Assembly (NCBI GenBank): GCA_016213625.1
Contig: JACQZZ010000075.1
Coordinates: 1 to 64,000, forward strand
Direction: 5' to 3'
Source: Actinomycetota bacterium
GTDB taxonomy: Bacteria > Actinomycetota > Acidimicrobiia > Acidimicrobiales > Ilumatobacteraceae
Length of the DNA stretch: 64,000 nt
Of this stretch, positions 40,842 to 50,278 are shown piece after piece. The notes under the pieces were generated by a model. The model searched no databases, had not been told where the DNA came from, and saw nothing but the letters and a program-made list of their open reading frames with translations. A program made the position numbers and the translations under genes. Position 1 is the stretch's first letter. Every line of letters starts with the position of its first letter.

Positions 40842-41804
40842 TCAGACCGAGTGCACGGCTGCGACGGCAGCGGTCGCCAGCCGAAGCGCGCGCAGGCCAG
40901 CTGCTCCGTCCACTCGTGGAGGTGATCCTGTTCGAACACACTGAACGAAGTGGGCGAGCTCGAGCGCAAGTGGCTCCCCCCTGGTTTCGAGGAAGGGAAT
41001 CTCCACCACACTCGACTGCCGGTAACTGGCACCCTCATCGCTCAGGTACTCGTGCCGCGTCATCCGGTGGATCGTGATGTCCTGGCGCACGAGGTCGGCC
41101 ACGATGGTGCTGTCGTGCTGCGTGACCTCCACGGTGCGGATCTTCTGCTGACCGAGTCGACTCGTGTTGAACGTTGCCGTGAGCCCCGTCGAGAATCGCA
41201 TCGTGATGGAGGCGATGTCCTCGGTCGATCCGCGCACCGAACGCGCGACACCACTGATGTCGACCACCTCAGCCTCGGGTCCGGCGAGCGAGCAGACGAT
41301 GTCGATGTCGTGGATCATCAAGTCGAGGATCACTCCATCACCAATACGCGCGGAGTAGGGGCTGATTCGAGAGGCCTCGACATGGATGGGTTGGTCCAAC
41401 AGGCGCGGCAGTTCGGCGACAGCTGCGTTGAACCGTTCGATGTGTCCGACGGCCAGGATGATCCCACCATCCTCGGCAGCGCTGATGATCGCCTCAGCGT
41501 CGTCGACGTTCCCCGCGAGCGGCTTCTCCACCAGGAGGTGAACGCCTCGGGCCGCAAGTGCTTCCGCCGCACCTCGGTGAAACGGCGTGGGCAGCGCGAT
41601 GACCGCGGCATCGAACTCGGTGGTCAACTCATCGATCGACGCAGCGACCTCGACGTCGGCACCCCGAGCCGCTGCCCGCGCGCGCTCAAGATCGGCGTCG
41701 ATCACGCCCACCAGAATGGCGCCGGGAACGTTGCGAGCCACCCGAGCGTGGTTCGTGCCCATGATGCCGGCACCGACCACGACCAACCGGAGTCGATCGC
41801 TCAC
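40842..41804 (-). CDS. Gfo/Idh/MocA oxidoreductase (WbpB-like)
   Basis: The product is 320 residues. It has the NAD-binding motif VVVGAGIMGTNHARVA, the family catalytic EKP (LLVEKPLAG, ~residue 93), and GVILDLMIHDIDIVCSL with the conserved Asp/His. In the WbpB role it oxidises C3 of UDP-GlcNAcA. The GTG start overlaps the stop of the aminotransferase gene upstream, giving the order WbpD-WbpE-WbpB on this strand. Confidence 0.85.
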   Translation of the reverse strand: MSDRLRLVVVGAGIMGTNHARVARNVPGAILVGVIDADLERARAAARGADVEVAASIDELTTEFDAAVIALPTPFHRGAAEALAARGVHLLVEKPLAGNVDDAEAIISAAEDGGIILAVGHIERFNAAVAELPRLLDQPIHVEASRISPYSARIGDGVILDLMIHDIDIVCSLAGPEAEVVDISGVARSVRGSTEDIASITMRFSTGLTATFNTSRLGQQKIRTVEVTQHDSTIVADLVRQDITIHRMTRHEYLSDEGASYRQSSVVEIPFLETRGEPLALELAHFVQCVRTGSPPRVDGAAGLRALRLATAAVAAVHSV

Positions 41805-42901
41805 TTGGTCAACGCCTTCCGCACGCCGGCGACGATCGCTGAGAGCTCGTCGTCGGTCAGATAGGGATGCACCGGAAGGGACAGCACCTGCGACGCGGTG
41901 GAGAACGCCGCTGGGACCTCATCGGCGATGACGCCGGGATGCTGTCGGTAGCAGTCGTAGTCGAACACCACCTTGGGGTAGTAGATGCCGCATCCAATGC
42001 CCAGGGCAGTGAGTCGTTCGACGACGGCATCACGAGCGACGGCCGCCTCGTCGGTGATTCGGACGGTGAACTGGTGATACACGTGTGTGCGCCCGCTCTC
42101 GGGCTCCATCGGGACGACGAGCCCCGGGATGTCCGACAGACCCTCGCGAAGCCGTCCGGCATTGCGCTCGCGGGCGCGGTTGATGTCGTCAACACGTGCC
42201 AACTGCGGGATCCCCACGGCCGCCGCCAAGTTCGTCAGCCGATAGTTGTGGCCGGCGATCTCGTATTGGTAGCGCTGCCTCATCCCTTGGTTGCGAAGCA
42301 CCCGCAGACGATCTGCGAGATCGTCATCGTCGGTGGTGATCACTCCACCTTCACCCGTGTTGATGTTCTTCGTCGCGTACAACGAGAAACACCCCAGCCC
42401 GAAGCTTCCTGCGGCGCGCCCATGATACGAGGCCGCCACGGCTTGCGCCGCGTCCTCGACCACGTGGAGCCCATGCGTCGTGGCAAGGTCCATGATGGGG
42501 TGCATGTCGGCCATGCAGCCGTAGAGATGCACCGGCATCAGCACCTTCGTGCGTTCGTTGACGAGTGCAGCCATCTGGGTCGGATCGATGTTGAAGTCGG
42601 GGCCGATGTCGGCGAAGCGGGCGGTGGCGCCGGCTTCGAGGATCGCGTTGAGCGTCGCCACGAACGTAAACGGGGATGTGATGACTTCGTCACCGGGTTG
42701 CACACCGAGCACCTGCAACGCTGCGACGAGCGCTGTGGTGCCATTGTTCACGGCCACCGCATGCCGGACACCGTGGATCGCGGCGAAGTCTCGCTCGAGA
42801 CGCTCCACATACGCGCCTTGAGCGAGCTGGCCGGAGCGGAGCACCTCGAGGACGAGCGCTTCCTCCTCGGGTCCGATCCGGACGGTCGTGATGGGAATCA
42901 T
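41801..42901 (-). CDS. DegT/DnrJ/EryC1 aminotransferase (WbpE-like)
   Basis: The product is 366 residues. The PLP-binding Lys lies in LYATKNINTGEGG (~residue 181), with VEDAAQAVAASYHGRAAGSFG upstream and GHNYRLTNLAAAVG downstream, all DegT-family landmarks. A WbpE role, converting the 3-keto sugar to UDP-GlcNAc(3NH2)A, fits its place between the acyltransferase and WbpB-like genes. ATG at 42901 overlaps the preceding stop (ATGA). Confidence 0.9.
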   Translation of the reverse strand: MIPITTVRIGPEEEALVLEVLRSGQLAQGAYVERLERDFAAIHGVRHAVAVNNGTTALVAALQVLGVQPGDEVITSPFTFVATLNAILEAGATARFADIGPDFNIDPTQMAALVNERTKVLMPVHLYGCMADMHPIMDLATTHGLHVVEDAAQAVAASYHGRAAGSFGLGCFSLYATKNINTGEGGVITTDDDDLADRLRVLRNQGMRQRYQYEIAGHNYRLTNLAAAVGIPQLARVDDINRARERNAGRLREGLSDIPGLVVPMEPESGRTHVYHQFTVRITDEAAVARDAVVERLTALGIGCGIYYPKVVFDYDCYRQHPGVIADEVPAAFSTASQVLSLPVHPYLTDDELSAIVAGVRKALTK

Positions 42902-43464
42902 TCGGCTACCTTCTCTCGACACTCGTCGCACTGCATCACGCTGGGAGGTTGTGGATCTCGGCTCACCACGCGACCGCACCTACACACCCAGCCGAGGTGT
43001 CGTGCGGGCGTGCCGGCCACCAGTTCGTGGTCGGCGACGTCGTGGGTGACCGTCGCCCCGGCGGCGACCATCGAGTAGGCCCCGAGACGGTTGCCGCACA
43101 CGATGGTCGCGTTCGCGCCGATCGATGCCCCATCGCCCACCGTTGTCTCCGTGATCTTCCAGTCGGCGTTGAAGGCCCGTGGCACGAGATCGTTCGTGAA
43201 GGTGGCAGCAGGACCGACGAACACATCGTCACCGATCGTCACACCGTGGTACACGCTGACGTTGTTCTGAATCTTGCACCGATCGCCGATGACGACCTGG
43301 GTGTCGATGTAAACGTTCTTCCCGATGACACAGTGCGCTCCGACTGTGGCGCCGCCGCGGACGTGGGCATGGTGCCAGACACGGGTCTCATCACCGATCG
43401 AGGCACCAGTCTCGACGATGGCGGTTTCGTGAGCGTGTTGGCTGGGGTCGAACACGGCCGTCAC
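42898..43464 (-). CDS. Hexapeptide-repeat N-acetyltransferase (WbpD-like)
   Basis: The product is 188 residues from GTG 43464, chosen because it overlaps the upstream stop by 4 bases; ATG at 43494 is an alternative. It is a left-handed beta-helix with hexapeptide turns (IGDETRVWHHAHVRGG, IGKNVYIDTQVVIGD, IGDDVFVGPAAT) followed by AAGATVTHDV and AGTPARHLGWVC, and a C-terminal Cys-x-Cys...Cys-x-x-Cys pair that may bind zinc. It would acetylate the 3-amino group to give UDP-GlcNAc(3NAc)A. Confidence 0.87.
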   Translation of the reverse strand: MTAVFDPSQHAHETAIVETGASIGDETRVWHHAHVRGGATVGAHCVIGKNVYIDTQVVIGDRCKIQNNVSVYHGVTIGDDVFVGPAATFTNDLVPRAFNADWKITETTVGDGASIGANATIVCGNRLGAYSMVAAGATVTHDVADHELVAGTPARHLGWVCRCGRVVSRDPQPPSVMQCDECREKVAE

Positions 43465-45281
43465 GCTACCGCTGAGCAATTGGCTGCCATCCAACTGCGA
43501 ACGTCGGTCTGCGCGACCGGGATCTGCCGGGGATCCAACGGTGGAACGGCAGCGTGAGAGATGAGCTTGTGGCGAGGTCGCTCGTCGACCTCGTCGTCGC
43601 CGAAAAGTTCTTCGTGCAGCTTCTCGCCGGGGCGAAGGCCGGTGAACACGATTTCGACCGGCGGGTCAGCACGGGCCGTGAGCCGCAGCGCGACGTCGTA
43701 GATGCGCACGGGATCGCCCATGTCGAGCACCAGCACCTCGCCGGACGAACCGATCGCTCCCGCCTGAATCACCAACTGCACGGATTCGGGGATGGTCATG
43801 AAGAATCGGGTGACATCGGGGTGCGTGACGGTGACCGGTCCACCGTTCGCCACCTGATCTCGGAAGGTGTGGAGCATGCTCCCCCTGGATCCCAGCACAT
43901 TGCCGAACCTCACCGAGAGGTACGTCCCCGACGACGCGGTGGCAGCGAAGTGTGCCGTCAGGCGCTCGGCAACTCGCTTCGAAAAGCCGAGGACGCTGCA
44001 AGGATTCGCAGCCTTGTCGGTGGAGATGTTGACGAACACCTCCACGCCGACGCACTCGGCCGCACGCAACACGTTGAGTGTGCCGACCACGTTCGACTTG
44101 AAAGCCTCCGCAGGGTACGCCTCGAGGAGTGGAAGGTGCTTGAGTGCCGCCGCATGGAACACCACTTGGGGACGCCGATCGCGGAACAGGTCCATCAGGT
44201 TCTCGACGTCGCGGATGTCGGCCAGGAGCGTCTCGGGGGTGTCGAGGAGCGCTCTGCCATGGATCGACAGCTGCACCTGATGGAGCGCACTCTCATCGCG
44301 GTCGAGCATCATCAACTCCGACGGGTTGAATCGAGCCAACTGCCGACAGATCTCGCTGCCGATACTGCCTCCCGCGCCGGTGACCAGCACGCGCTTCCCG
44401 CGCAGATACGACGCGATCTCATCGAGATTCGTCTCGATCTGGTGGCGCCCGAGCAAGTCGGCTTCGCTGAGGTCCCGGATGTCGCTGACGGCAACTGCGT
44501 CCTCGAAGAGTTCGTTGTTCGGCGGCAGCACCTTCACTGCCAGACCGGCGGCCTGAGCCAGCTCGGCGATCTCGGTGATCGTTCGTGCCGACGCCGAGGG
44601 CAACGCAATGAGCAGCGTGTGAGCGTCGGTGAGTTCAGCGATCTCGGCCATCGAGGTGCGATCGCCCATGACGGGCACGCCCGTGATGCTCAGGCGCTGC
44701 TTCGCAGGATCATCGTCGATCAGCGCGACGGGCACGTACGGGGAGCTTCGGCTCCGAAGGAGCACGGTGATGACCTGCAGTCCCCCCTCGCCGGCGCCGA
44801 ACACGATGAGCCGTTCCGCCGTGCGATCGGTGGGCTTCCTCATCCACTCGAGGACCAATCGCCACACGTACCGAATACCGCCCATCATCATCAGCCCGAA
44901 TGCCCCACCGACGAGCACCGCGCTCTGCGGAATGGGCCGATCGGAAAGACTGCGGTTGATGAGAAAGAGTCCCCCGGTGGTGATGGCAGCCGTCAGGACG
45001 AGTCCCGCCACCTCGTCGTACGAGCCGTATCGCCACCGACGCCGGTAGATGCCGACGGCGAACCCGGCAGCGATCTGCAGACCTGCGACGAGCGGCAGAA
45101 TCCTCCAGAAGCCGCTGCTGTTCTCGTCGCTGAAGGTGAGATTGAACCGCAGATAGATCGCCAGTGCGGCCGCCAACGCCCAGGCCAGCACATCGAGAAG
45201 GATTCGAAACGGAGTGGCGAATCGGGCAGAGCGTCGGACGAGCAGGAGCGCGCGTTCCTGCAGTTCGAACGAGCCGGGCAT
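43461..45281 (-). CDS. Membrane nucleoside-diphosphate-sugar 4,6-dehydratase (PglF/WbpM-like)
   Basis: The product is 606 residues. Four hydrophobic helices (~20-140) are followed by a CoA-binding-like domain (RLIVFGAGEGGLQVI) and a C-terminal SDR dehydratase with TGAGGSIGSEICRQLA, FHAAALKHLPLLE, STDKAANPCSVLGFSKR and RFGNVLGSRGSMLH. This is the layout of PglF/WbpM/CapD enzymes that convert UDP-GlcNAc to a 4-keto-6-deoxy sugar. Catalytic Tyr of usual SDRs is replaced, as is normal for this group. It is divergent from the PglE/PglC-like pair and coupled downstream to the WbpD-like gene. Confidence 0.9.
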   Translation of the reverse strand: MPGSFELQERALLLVRRSARFATPFRILLDVLAWALAAALAIYLRFNLTFSDENSSGFWRILPLVAGLQIAAGFAVGIYRRRWRYGSYDEVAGLVLTAAITTGGLFLINRSLSDRPIPQSAVLVGGAFGLMMMGGIRYVWRLVLEWMRKPTDRTAERLIVFGAGEGGLQVITVLLRSRSSPYVPVALIDDDPAKQRLSITGVPVMGDRTSMAEIAELTDAHTLLIALPSASARTITEIAELAQAAGLAVKVLPPNNELFEDAVAVSDIRDLSEADLLGRHQIETNLDEIASYLRGKRVLVTGAGGSIGSEICRQLARFNPSELMMLDRDESALHQVQLSIHGRALLDTPETLLADIRDVENLMDLFRDRRPQVVFHAAALKHLPLLEAYPAEAFKSNVVGTLNVLRAAECVGVEVFVNISTDKAANPCSVLGFSKRVAERLTAHFAATASSGTYLSVRFGNVLGSRGSMLHTFRDQVANGGPVTVTHPDVTRFFMTIPESVQLVIQAGAIGSSGEVLVLDMGDPVRIYDVALRLTARADPPVEIVFTGLRPGEKLHEELFGDDEVDERPRHKLISHAAVPPLDPRQIPVAQTDVRSWMAANCSAVA

Positions 45282-45357
45282 TCCCTTGATCCTATTCCAG
45301 CGGGTCGCCAACGCCACGACATGGCATTCATGCGTGGCTCGGCGCCCCCGATGCAGG

Positions 45358-45363
45358 CACAAT
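45358..45363 (+). promoter_or_regulatory. -10-like box before the aminotransferase gene
   Basis: CACAAT ends 6 bases before the GTG at 45370, with no ribosome-binding site between. It is the same leaderless geometry seen elsewhere in the window. Confidence 0.4.
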
Positions 45364-45369
45364 GGATCC

Positions 45370-46566
45370 GTGCGCGACACCTTCCTGCCGTTCTCCCCTC
45401 CGTCCATTGGTGAAGAAGAGATTGAGGAGGTCATCGACACCCTTCGTTCCGACTGGATCACCACCGGCCCGAAGACCAAGCGATTCGAGGGCGAGTTCGC
45501 CGAGATGGTCCACGCTCCGGATGCTCTCGCAGTCTTCAGCTGCACCGATGCGCTCCAGGTGGCGCTCGCGGCGCTCGGCGTCGGCCCCGGAGACGCGGTG
45601 TTCACCACCACCATGACCTTCGCTGCCAGCGCCCACGTGGTGGAGCACCTCGGCGCCACCCCGGTCCTGGTGGACATCGAACGTGACACGCTGAATCTCG
45701 ACCCCGATGCACTGCGCGTCGCGGTGAAGCAGGTCCTCGGCGACGGCACGCTCACGCCCAAGGCCATCATCCCGGTGCACTACTCCGGCCACCCGTGCGA
45801 CATGGCCGCCATCGACGCCATCGCCGCCGAGTTCGGGCTCGCCGTGGTCGAGGACGCTGCGCACTCGCTGCCGGCCACTGTTGGCGACCGAACCATCGGC
45901 GACCCGGCCGCTCCCGACGGCGTCGTGCGCGCCACTGCCTTCAGCTTCTACGCCACCAAGAACATCACCACGGGTGAGGGCGGCATGCTCACCGGGCCGC
46001 CGGAGTTCCTCGACGAGGCACGTCTGTGGGCGCTTCACGGCATGAGCCGCGATGCATGGAAGCGGTACGGCCAGGGCGGATCATGGTTCTACGAAGTCAT
46101 CCGACCCGGCTTCAAGTGCAACATGACCGACATCCAGGCATCGCTCGGCCTGCACCAGCTCCGTCGCCTCGAGGGGTTCCAGGCGCGACGCCGCCAAGTG
46201 ATCGATCAGTACCGGGCGGGCCTGGGCGATCTCCAAGCCATCCAGTTGCCGATCGAGCGGCCTGGCGTCTCATCGGCGTGGCACCTCTTCCCGATCAGGC
46301 TGCGCCTCGACCATCTCACCATCGACCGATCGGCGTTCATCGATGCGCTCGGAGCGCGCAACATCGGGTCGAGCGTTCACTTCATCCCGCTGCACGTTCA
46401 CCCCTTCTACCGCGACAAGTACTCGCTCACCAACGAGCAGTTCCCAGTCGCGTGGTCCGAGTATCAGCGGCTCGTGAGCCTGCCGCTCCACCCTCGTCTC
46501 ACCGACTCCGACGTCCGCGACGTGGTGGAGGCCGTCCGCGAGATCGTCGAGCAGAACTCCAAGTGA
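45370..46566 (+). CDS. DegT-family sugar aminotransferase (PglE/PseC-like)
   Basis: The product is 398 residues. PLP-Lys motif FYATKNITTGEGGML near residue 198, VEDAAHSLPA before it and GFKCNMTDIQASLGLHQL after it place it in the DegT family. It would aminate the 4-keto-6-deoxy sugar made by the divergent PglF-like enzyme. It is coupled to a PglC-like priming transferase by a GTGA overlap. A matching PglD-type acetyltransferase is not obvious here. Confidence 0.88.
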   Translation: MRDTFLPFSPPSIGEEEIEEVIDTLRSDWITTGPKTKRFEGEFAEMVHAPDALAVFSCTDALQVALAALGVGPGDAVFTTTMTFAASAHVVEHLGATPVLVDIERDTLNLDPDALRVAVKQVLGDGTLTPKAIIPVHYSGHPCDMAAIDAIAAEFGLAVVEDAAHSLPATVGDRTIGDPAAPDGVVRATAFSFYATKNITTGEGGMLTGPPEFLDEARLWALHGMSRDAWKRYGQGGSWFYEVIRPGFKCNMTDIQASLGLHQLRRLEGFQARRRQVIDQYRAGLGDLQAIQLPIERPGVSSAWHLFPIRLRLDHLTIDRSAFIDALGARNIGSSVHFIPLHVHPFYRDKYSLTNEQFPVAWSEYQRLVSLPLHPRLTDSDVRDVVEAVREIVEQNSK

Positions 46567-47162
46567 GACAACGAATACTCGACGTCGTCGTGGCCTCGCT
46601 CGTCCTCGTCGTCGCGTCCCCGGTCATGGCCGTACTCGCCATCGCCGTCCGCCTCGACTCCGCTGGTCCGGTCATCTACCGCGCTCGACGCATCGCCCGC
46701 GGCGGCGACACGTTCACCCTCTTCAAGTTCCGCTCGATGAGGGTCGACCAGGCCGGGCCCGGCATCACCGTGCGCGGCGACGATCGGGTCACCCGCATCG
46801 GTGCGTTCATGCGACGCACCAAGCTCGACGAGCTCCCGCAGATGTGGAACGTGTTGAAGGGTGAGATGAGCATCGTCGGGCCGCGACCCGAAGACCCGGC
46901 ATACGCAGAGTGGTATCCGGACGACCTCCGCGCGATCTTCCGCTTCCGTCCGGGGATCACCTCGCCGGCGAGTGTGACGTTCCGCAACGAGGAAGAGCGG
47001 TTGGCAGAACTCGCGGCCGGCGGCGCTTCGCTCGAGGAGGCCTACAAGGTCGTGTTGGCCGAGAAGATCCCGATCGACCTCGCCTATTTCCCCACGCGGT
47101 CGAACATGTCTGACCTGCGCTGGATCGGCCGGACGGCCGTGGCGATGGTGCAGAGCCGTTAG
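46563..47162 (+). CDS. Priming sugar-1-phosphate transferase (PglC-like)
   Basis: The product is 199 residues, the small PglC size. One N-terminal hydrophobic segment ([22 protein letters not shown]) is followed by the polyprenyl-phosphate transferase core: [33 protein letters not shown] and IVGPRPEDP. It transfers a sugar 1-phosphate from UDP-sugar to undecaprenyl phosphate, starting repeat-unit assembly. It converges with the membrane protein at 47159, the two stops overlapping by 4 bases. Confidence 0.92.
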   Translation: MRQRILDVVVASLVLVVASPVMAVLAIAVRLDSAGPVIYRARRIARGGDTFTLFKFRSMRVDQAGPGITVRGDDRVTRIGAFMRRTKLDELPQMWNVLKGEMSIVGPRPEDPAYAEWYPDDLRAIFRFRPGITSPASVTFRNEEERLAELAAGGASLEEAYKVVLAEKIPIDLAYFPTRSNMSDLRWIGRTAVAMVQSR

Positions 47163-48424
47163 CTGGCGAACCCGGCAGGCAGCTGGAACAAACGAGCGAT
47201 GTAGATCGCTCCGGTGGTGACGTGGAGCACGAATGCTCCCCACGCCAAGTTCATGAGCGCACGCTGGAGGGGTGAATCGTTCGTCGCTCGAGCTCCTGAC
47301 GAGAGGGCCGCCGCCGAGGCGAGGAAGAGGACGAGCACGGCTGCGTGTGCTCCCCAGAACCAGTTGCCATCGAAGATCGGCGCGCCCGTCGTCCGATTTC
47401 GTTCACCCAACAGCGCCATCTGAAGCGTGGCCACCAACATCACCGACCAGGAACACCACAGCCACCACACTCCACGTTGGCGGCGGGCGACCACGCAGCC
47501 GGTGGCGAACAAGGGAAACAGGAGGGATTGGATCCAGGCCATGGCCGGTGACGCCGCGTAGAACTTCCACACCCTCAGTGGCTCCCAGGTGAACTCCGAG
47601 GGAACGACGAACGGGTCTGACCTCACCAGGACGAGTTGAACGACCAACACGATTGCGGTCGGAACTGCGCCCACGATGACCCAGACCAACAACCGGGTCC
47701 ACTTTGTTCGCAGCCGACGGCGAGAGCAGGTCACTCCCCACACCAGAACGACTGGAAGCGCAGCGAGGGCCCAGTTGGGCTTCATCAGGGCACTCAACGC
47801 CATCGCGAGGCCCAGTAGCGCTCCCCGCCTCAAGCTGAAATCGGTGAGGGCCCGATGCGCTGCAATCGCTGCCACGAGGACGAGAGGTAGCGCCGCGACG
47901 GAGGTCGAGTTGTGCCAGACCGTGCTCGAGAGTCGCCCGAGATAGATCGAACCCGCCAGGAGACCGTCGACGACCTGACCGTTTCTCGCGGGGACGCCGA
48001 TGCCCAGCACAGGGGTGCAGATCGCGCATCCGACAGCGACCAACACTGCGGCTCGGCGACTCGCCCCCCACTCCACCAGCGCGTGGCGTGACACCACGAC
48101 CTTGGCGACCACGGCGAGGGCAAGGAGGACGACCACCGCCGAACGGATGGGCACCAGGTGGCCGTTGAGCGACGCCAGGATGATGAGCGGCGACCACAGC
48201 GTGTAGGTGAACCACCGTCCCGACTCGAACTCCTTCTGCGCGATCTCCGTGTGGAGGATCAGGTCGGACGCGACGCCTGCCGATGTCATTCGGACGAAGA
48301 CGAGCAGCGAGAGCACCCCCACGAGGAGGAGCAGTCCGATCCAGAGGGCAGAGAGCCGAGACCGGTCGGGAACCTCGCGTGTACCCACATCGAGCTCCGA
48401 GGGACCGATGGCAGCCGAACTCAC
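47159..48424 (-). CDS. Integral membrane protein of the polysaccharide locus (GT-C-like?)
   Basis: The product is 421 residues from GTG 48424, which overlaps the acetyltransferase stop. About 10-11 hydrophobic helices and an external loop after helix 1 (TSAGVASDLILHTEIAQKEFE) are seen. An acidic first loop and large external C-terminal regions are reminiscent of GT-C glycosyltransferases, but no confident signature is present. Its position between sugar enzymes suggests glycan modification or export. Confidence 0.6.
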   Translation of the reverse strand: MSSAAIGPSELDVGTREVPDRSRLSALWIGLLLLVGVLSLLVFVRMTSAGVASDLILHTEIAQKEFESGRWFTYTLWSPLIILASLNGHLVPIRSAVVVLLALAVVAKVVVSRHALVEWGASRRAAVLVAVGCAICTPVLGIGVPARNGQVVDGLLAGSIYLGRLSSTVWHNSTSVAALPLVLVAAIAAHRALTDFSLRRGALLGLAMALSALMKPNWALAALPVVLVWGVTCSRRRLRTKWTRLLVWVIVGAVPTAIVLVVQLVLVRSDPFVVPSEFTWEPLRVWKFYAASPAMAWIQSLLFPLFATGCVVARRQRGVWWLWCSWSVMLVATLQMALLGERNRTTGAPIFDGNWFWGAHAAVLVLFLASAAALSSGARATNDSPLQRALMNLAWGAFVLHVTTGAIYIARLFQLPAGFAS

Positions 48425-49152
48425 CCCTGACTCCCGAGGTGCCAATGCAACCAGCACCCCATCGACACCACACCGAACCCGACCGACCGGTACATCCGCA
48501 TCGCCGAAGCGTTTCCTGCCTGGGTCACCACCGTCATTCGCCGGGCGCCGGCGGCGCGACACTGGAGGACCGCACGGCTGGCGAGCGCGTTGCCGAGCCC
48601 CGAACCCCGGGCCGCTTCTGCGACACCGATCAACCCGATCGAGCCTTCACCGGCGGAATCGACTCCGTACGTGACGTAGCCGAGGACATCGGACCCATCG
48701 AGAACGACATCGACCTCCCAACCATGAGCACCCGCATCGCGTAGCACCCATCGTCGATACAGATCCGAAGTCGCCTGCGGGTCGAGCGACGCATCACTCA
48801 CGAATCTGGAGATCGAATGGCTGCGAGCGGCCAGCTCAGCAGCCGCACTCAGCACGTCGCCGCTGGCGGCGACGAAGGATGGCTCGCCGGACGTGTTCGG
48901 CAGCGGCATGTTCTCGGGAATGTCGAGGAGGCATCGAACATCCGCGAACCGGAAGCCGCACTCCTCGGCCGCCACGATCAGCCCGACCGCGTCGAGCGGC
49001 AGGAGCACCTGCAGAAACTTGAACTCGCCCATCGCCGTCGTGAGCAGCGCGCTCAGCGCAGCGGGTGTCTCGCCATCCGCCACCACCACGCGAGCGGTGG
49101 CGACTCCCCAGAATTCGGTGTCCCAAGCAAGGGCCTCGACCATACTCGTCAT
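48421..49152 (-). CDS. GNAT acetyltransferase (WecD-like)
   Basis: The product is 243 residues. The N-terminal EALAWDTEFWGVATARV matches the opening of WecD-type dTDP-fucosamine acetyltransferases (L-W-D/E-x-x-F-F-G). The C-terminal half is a GNAT core with the acetyl-CoA loop GVAEAARGSGLGNALASRAV and AGNASAMRMYRSVGF. Likely N-acetylates dTDP-Fuc4N made by the WecE-like enzyme at 51877. ATG at 49152 overlaps the glycosyltransferase stop (ATGA). Confidence 0.75.
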   Translation of the reverse strand: MTSMVEALAWDTEFWGVATARVVVADGETPAALSALLTTAMGEFKFLQVLLPLDAVGLIVAAEECGFRFADVRCLLDIPENMPLPNTSGEPSFVAASGDVLSAAAELAARSHSISRFVSDASLDPQATSDLYRRWVLRDAGAHGWEVDVVLDGSDVLGYVTYGVDSAGEGSIGLIGVAEAARGSGLGNALASRAVLQCRAAGARRMTVVTQAGNASAMRMYRSVGFGVVSMGCWLHWHLGSQG

Positions 49153-50096
49153 CGGTCGTCGCCGATGACTCGACGCACGTGATACGACGGCCGGCGCATG
49201 GCGCGGAAGTGCACCCTGCCCAGGTACTCCCCGATCACCGCGATCGCGATCATCTGGATTCCTCCGACCAGCGAGAGCAGCGACGCGAGAAAGGTGAATC
49301 CCGGAACGGTTGACTCTCCCAGTATGAACCGGACCAGCACATAGGTGAGTGAACCGAATCCCAGCAGGCCCAACAGCAATCCAACGTAGGCCACCAGTCG
49401 AAGCGGAGCCGCGCTGTACCCGGTGACCATGTCGAACGTGTGCCGAATCAGCTTGGTGAGTGTGTACCCCGAGGTTCCCGACTCTCGCGTCGCCATGTCG
49501 ACCGCCACGGATCCCACCCTGCCGGTGCCCCACGACAGCAGGACATCGATGGAGACATACGGATCGTTCACCTCGCTGAAGGCGTCGCGGACATTGGTGC
49601 GAAAGCATCTGAACGCGCCGATTCGTTCGGCGTGTTCCACCGCAAGGGTTCGCCGCATCATCCACTTCACGCCTCGAGAGGCAAGCGACCGAGCTGCTCC
49701 GTGTTCCTCCTCAACCGGCGTTCCGTAGACCAGGTCGAGGTCGTCGGTGAGCGCTTCGACGAGGGTCGGTATCTCTTCCGGTAGGTGCTGGAGATCGTCG
49801 TCCATCGTGACCACGATCGGGCAGCGCGCACGACGGATCCCGGCGAGAATCGCCGCATGCTGGCCCGAATTTCGGCCCAATTGCACACCCCGCCAATGCG
49901 GCTTGTCTGCAATGATCGACTCGATGACCTTCCAACTGCCATCTCCGCCGACATCATCGACGAAGATGACTTCTGACGAATCGCCCAACACCTGATCCAA
50001 CCGCTGGCCGAGCTCGTGCAATGTGTTCTCTGCGCGATACACCGGGATCACCACCGTGACCATTTCGATGCGAAGCGGAGGGATGGGCGACGGCAT
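49149..50096 (-). CDS. Family 2 glycosyltransferase with C-terminal membrane helices (DPM1/GtrB-like)
   Basis: The product is 315 residues if the ATG at 50096 is used; GTG 50126 and ATG 50063 are alternatives. The GT-A domain shows VTVVIPVYRAENTL, VIFVDDVGGDGSW, LGRNSGQHAAILAGI and VTMDDDLQHLPEEIP. Two membrane helices (~250-310) follow. Such enzymes transfer a sugar to undecaprenyl phosphate for use by GT-C enzymes outside the cell. The coupled WecD-like gene suggests Fuc4NAc as a possible cargo, which is speculative. Confidence 0.85.
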   Translation of the reverse strand: MPSPIPPLRIEMVTVVIPVYRAENTLHELGQRLDQVLGDSSEVIFVDDVGGDGSWKVIESIIADKPHWRGVQLGRNSGQHAAILAGIRRARCPIVVTMDDDLQHLPEEIPTLVEALTDDLDLVYGTPVEEEHGAARSLASRGVKWMMRRTLAVEHAERIGAFRCFRTNVRDAFSEVNDPYVSIDVLLSWGTGRVGSVAVDMATRESGTSGYTLTKLIRHTFDMVTGYSAAPLRLVAYVGLLLGLLGFGSLTYVLVRFILGESTVPGFTFLASLLSLVGGIQMIAIAVIGEYLGRVHFRAMRRPSYHVRRVIGDDR

Positions 50097-50278
50097 GAGT
50101 GAAGAATTGGCTCGAAGGACGGTCACGACGATGAGCGCCCGAGGCCCCGACTATAGCGACGGGTCCTGGCCGCGTCGGCGATCGCCTCCACGGAGACTGC
50201 CGCGCCCGCAAGTACGCTCGCCCCATCGAACCGCTTCCCGACTCGACTGCGGCCACGCCGCCCCGCAGGAGGTGGTCC

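Noticed and set aside
41801-42979. Longer start at 42979 for the WbpE-like aminotransferase
   Set aside because: The extra 26 residues are Arg/Ser-rich and lie in the acyltransferase gene; the ATGA overlap at 42901 is the natural start.
43554-45413. 619-residue open frame on the plus strand
   Set aside because: It is antisense to the PglF-like dehydratase, whose SDR motifs and membrane helices are clear.
43461-45770. Longer 769-residue start for the PglF-like dehydratase
   Set aside because: The extension overlaps the divergent aminotransferase gene and has no family similarity; ATG 45281 gives the normal length.
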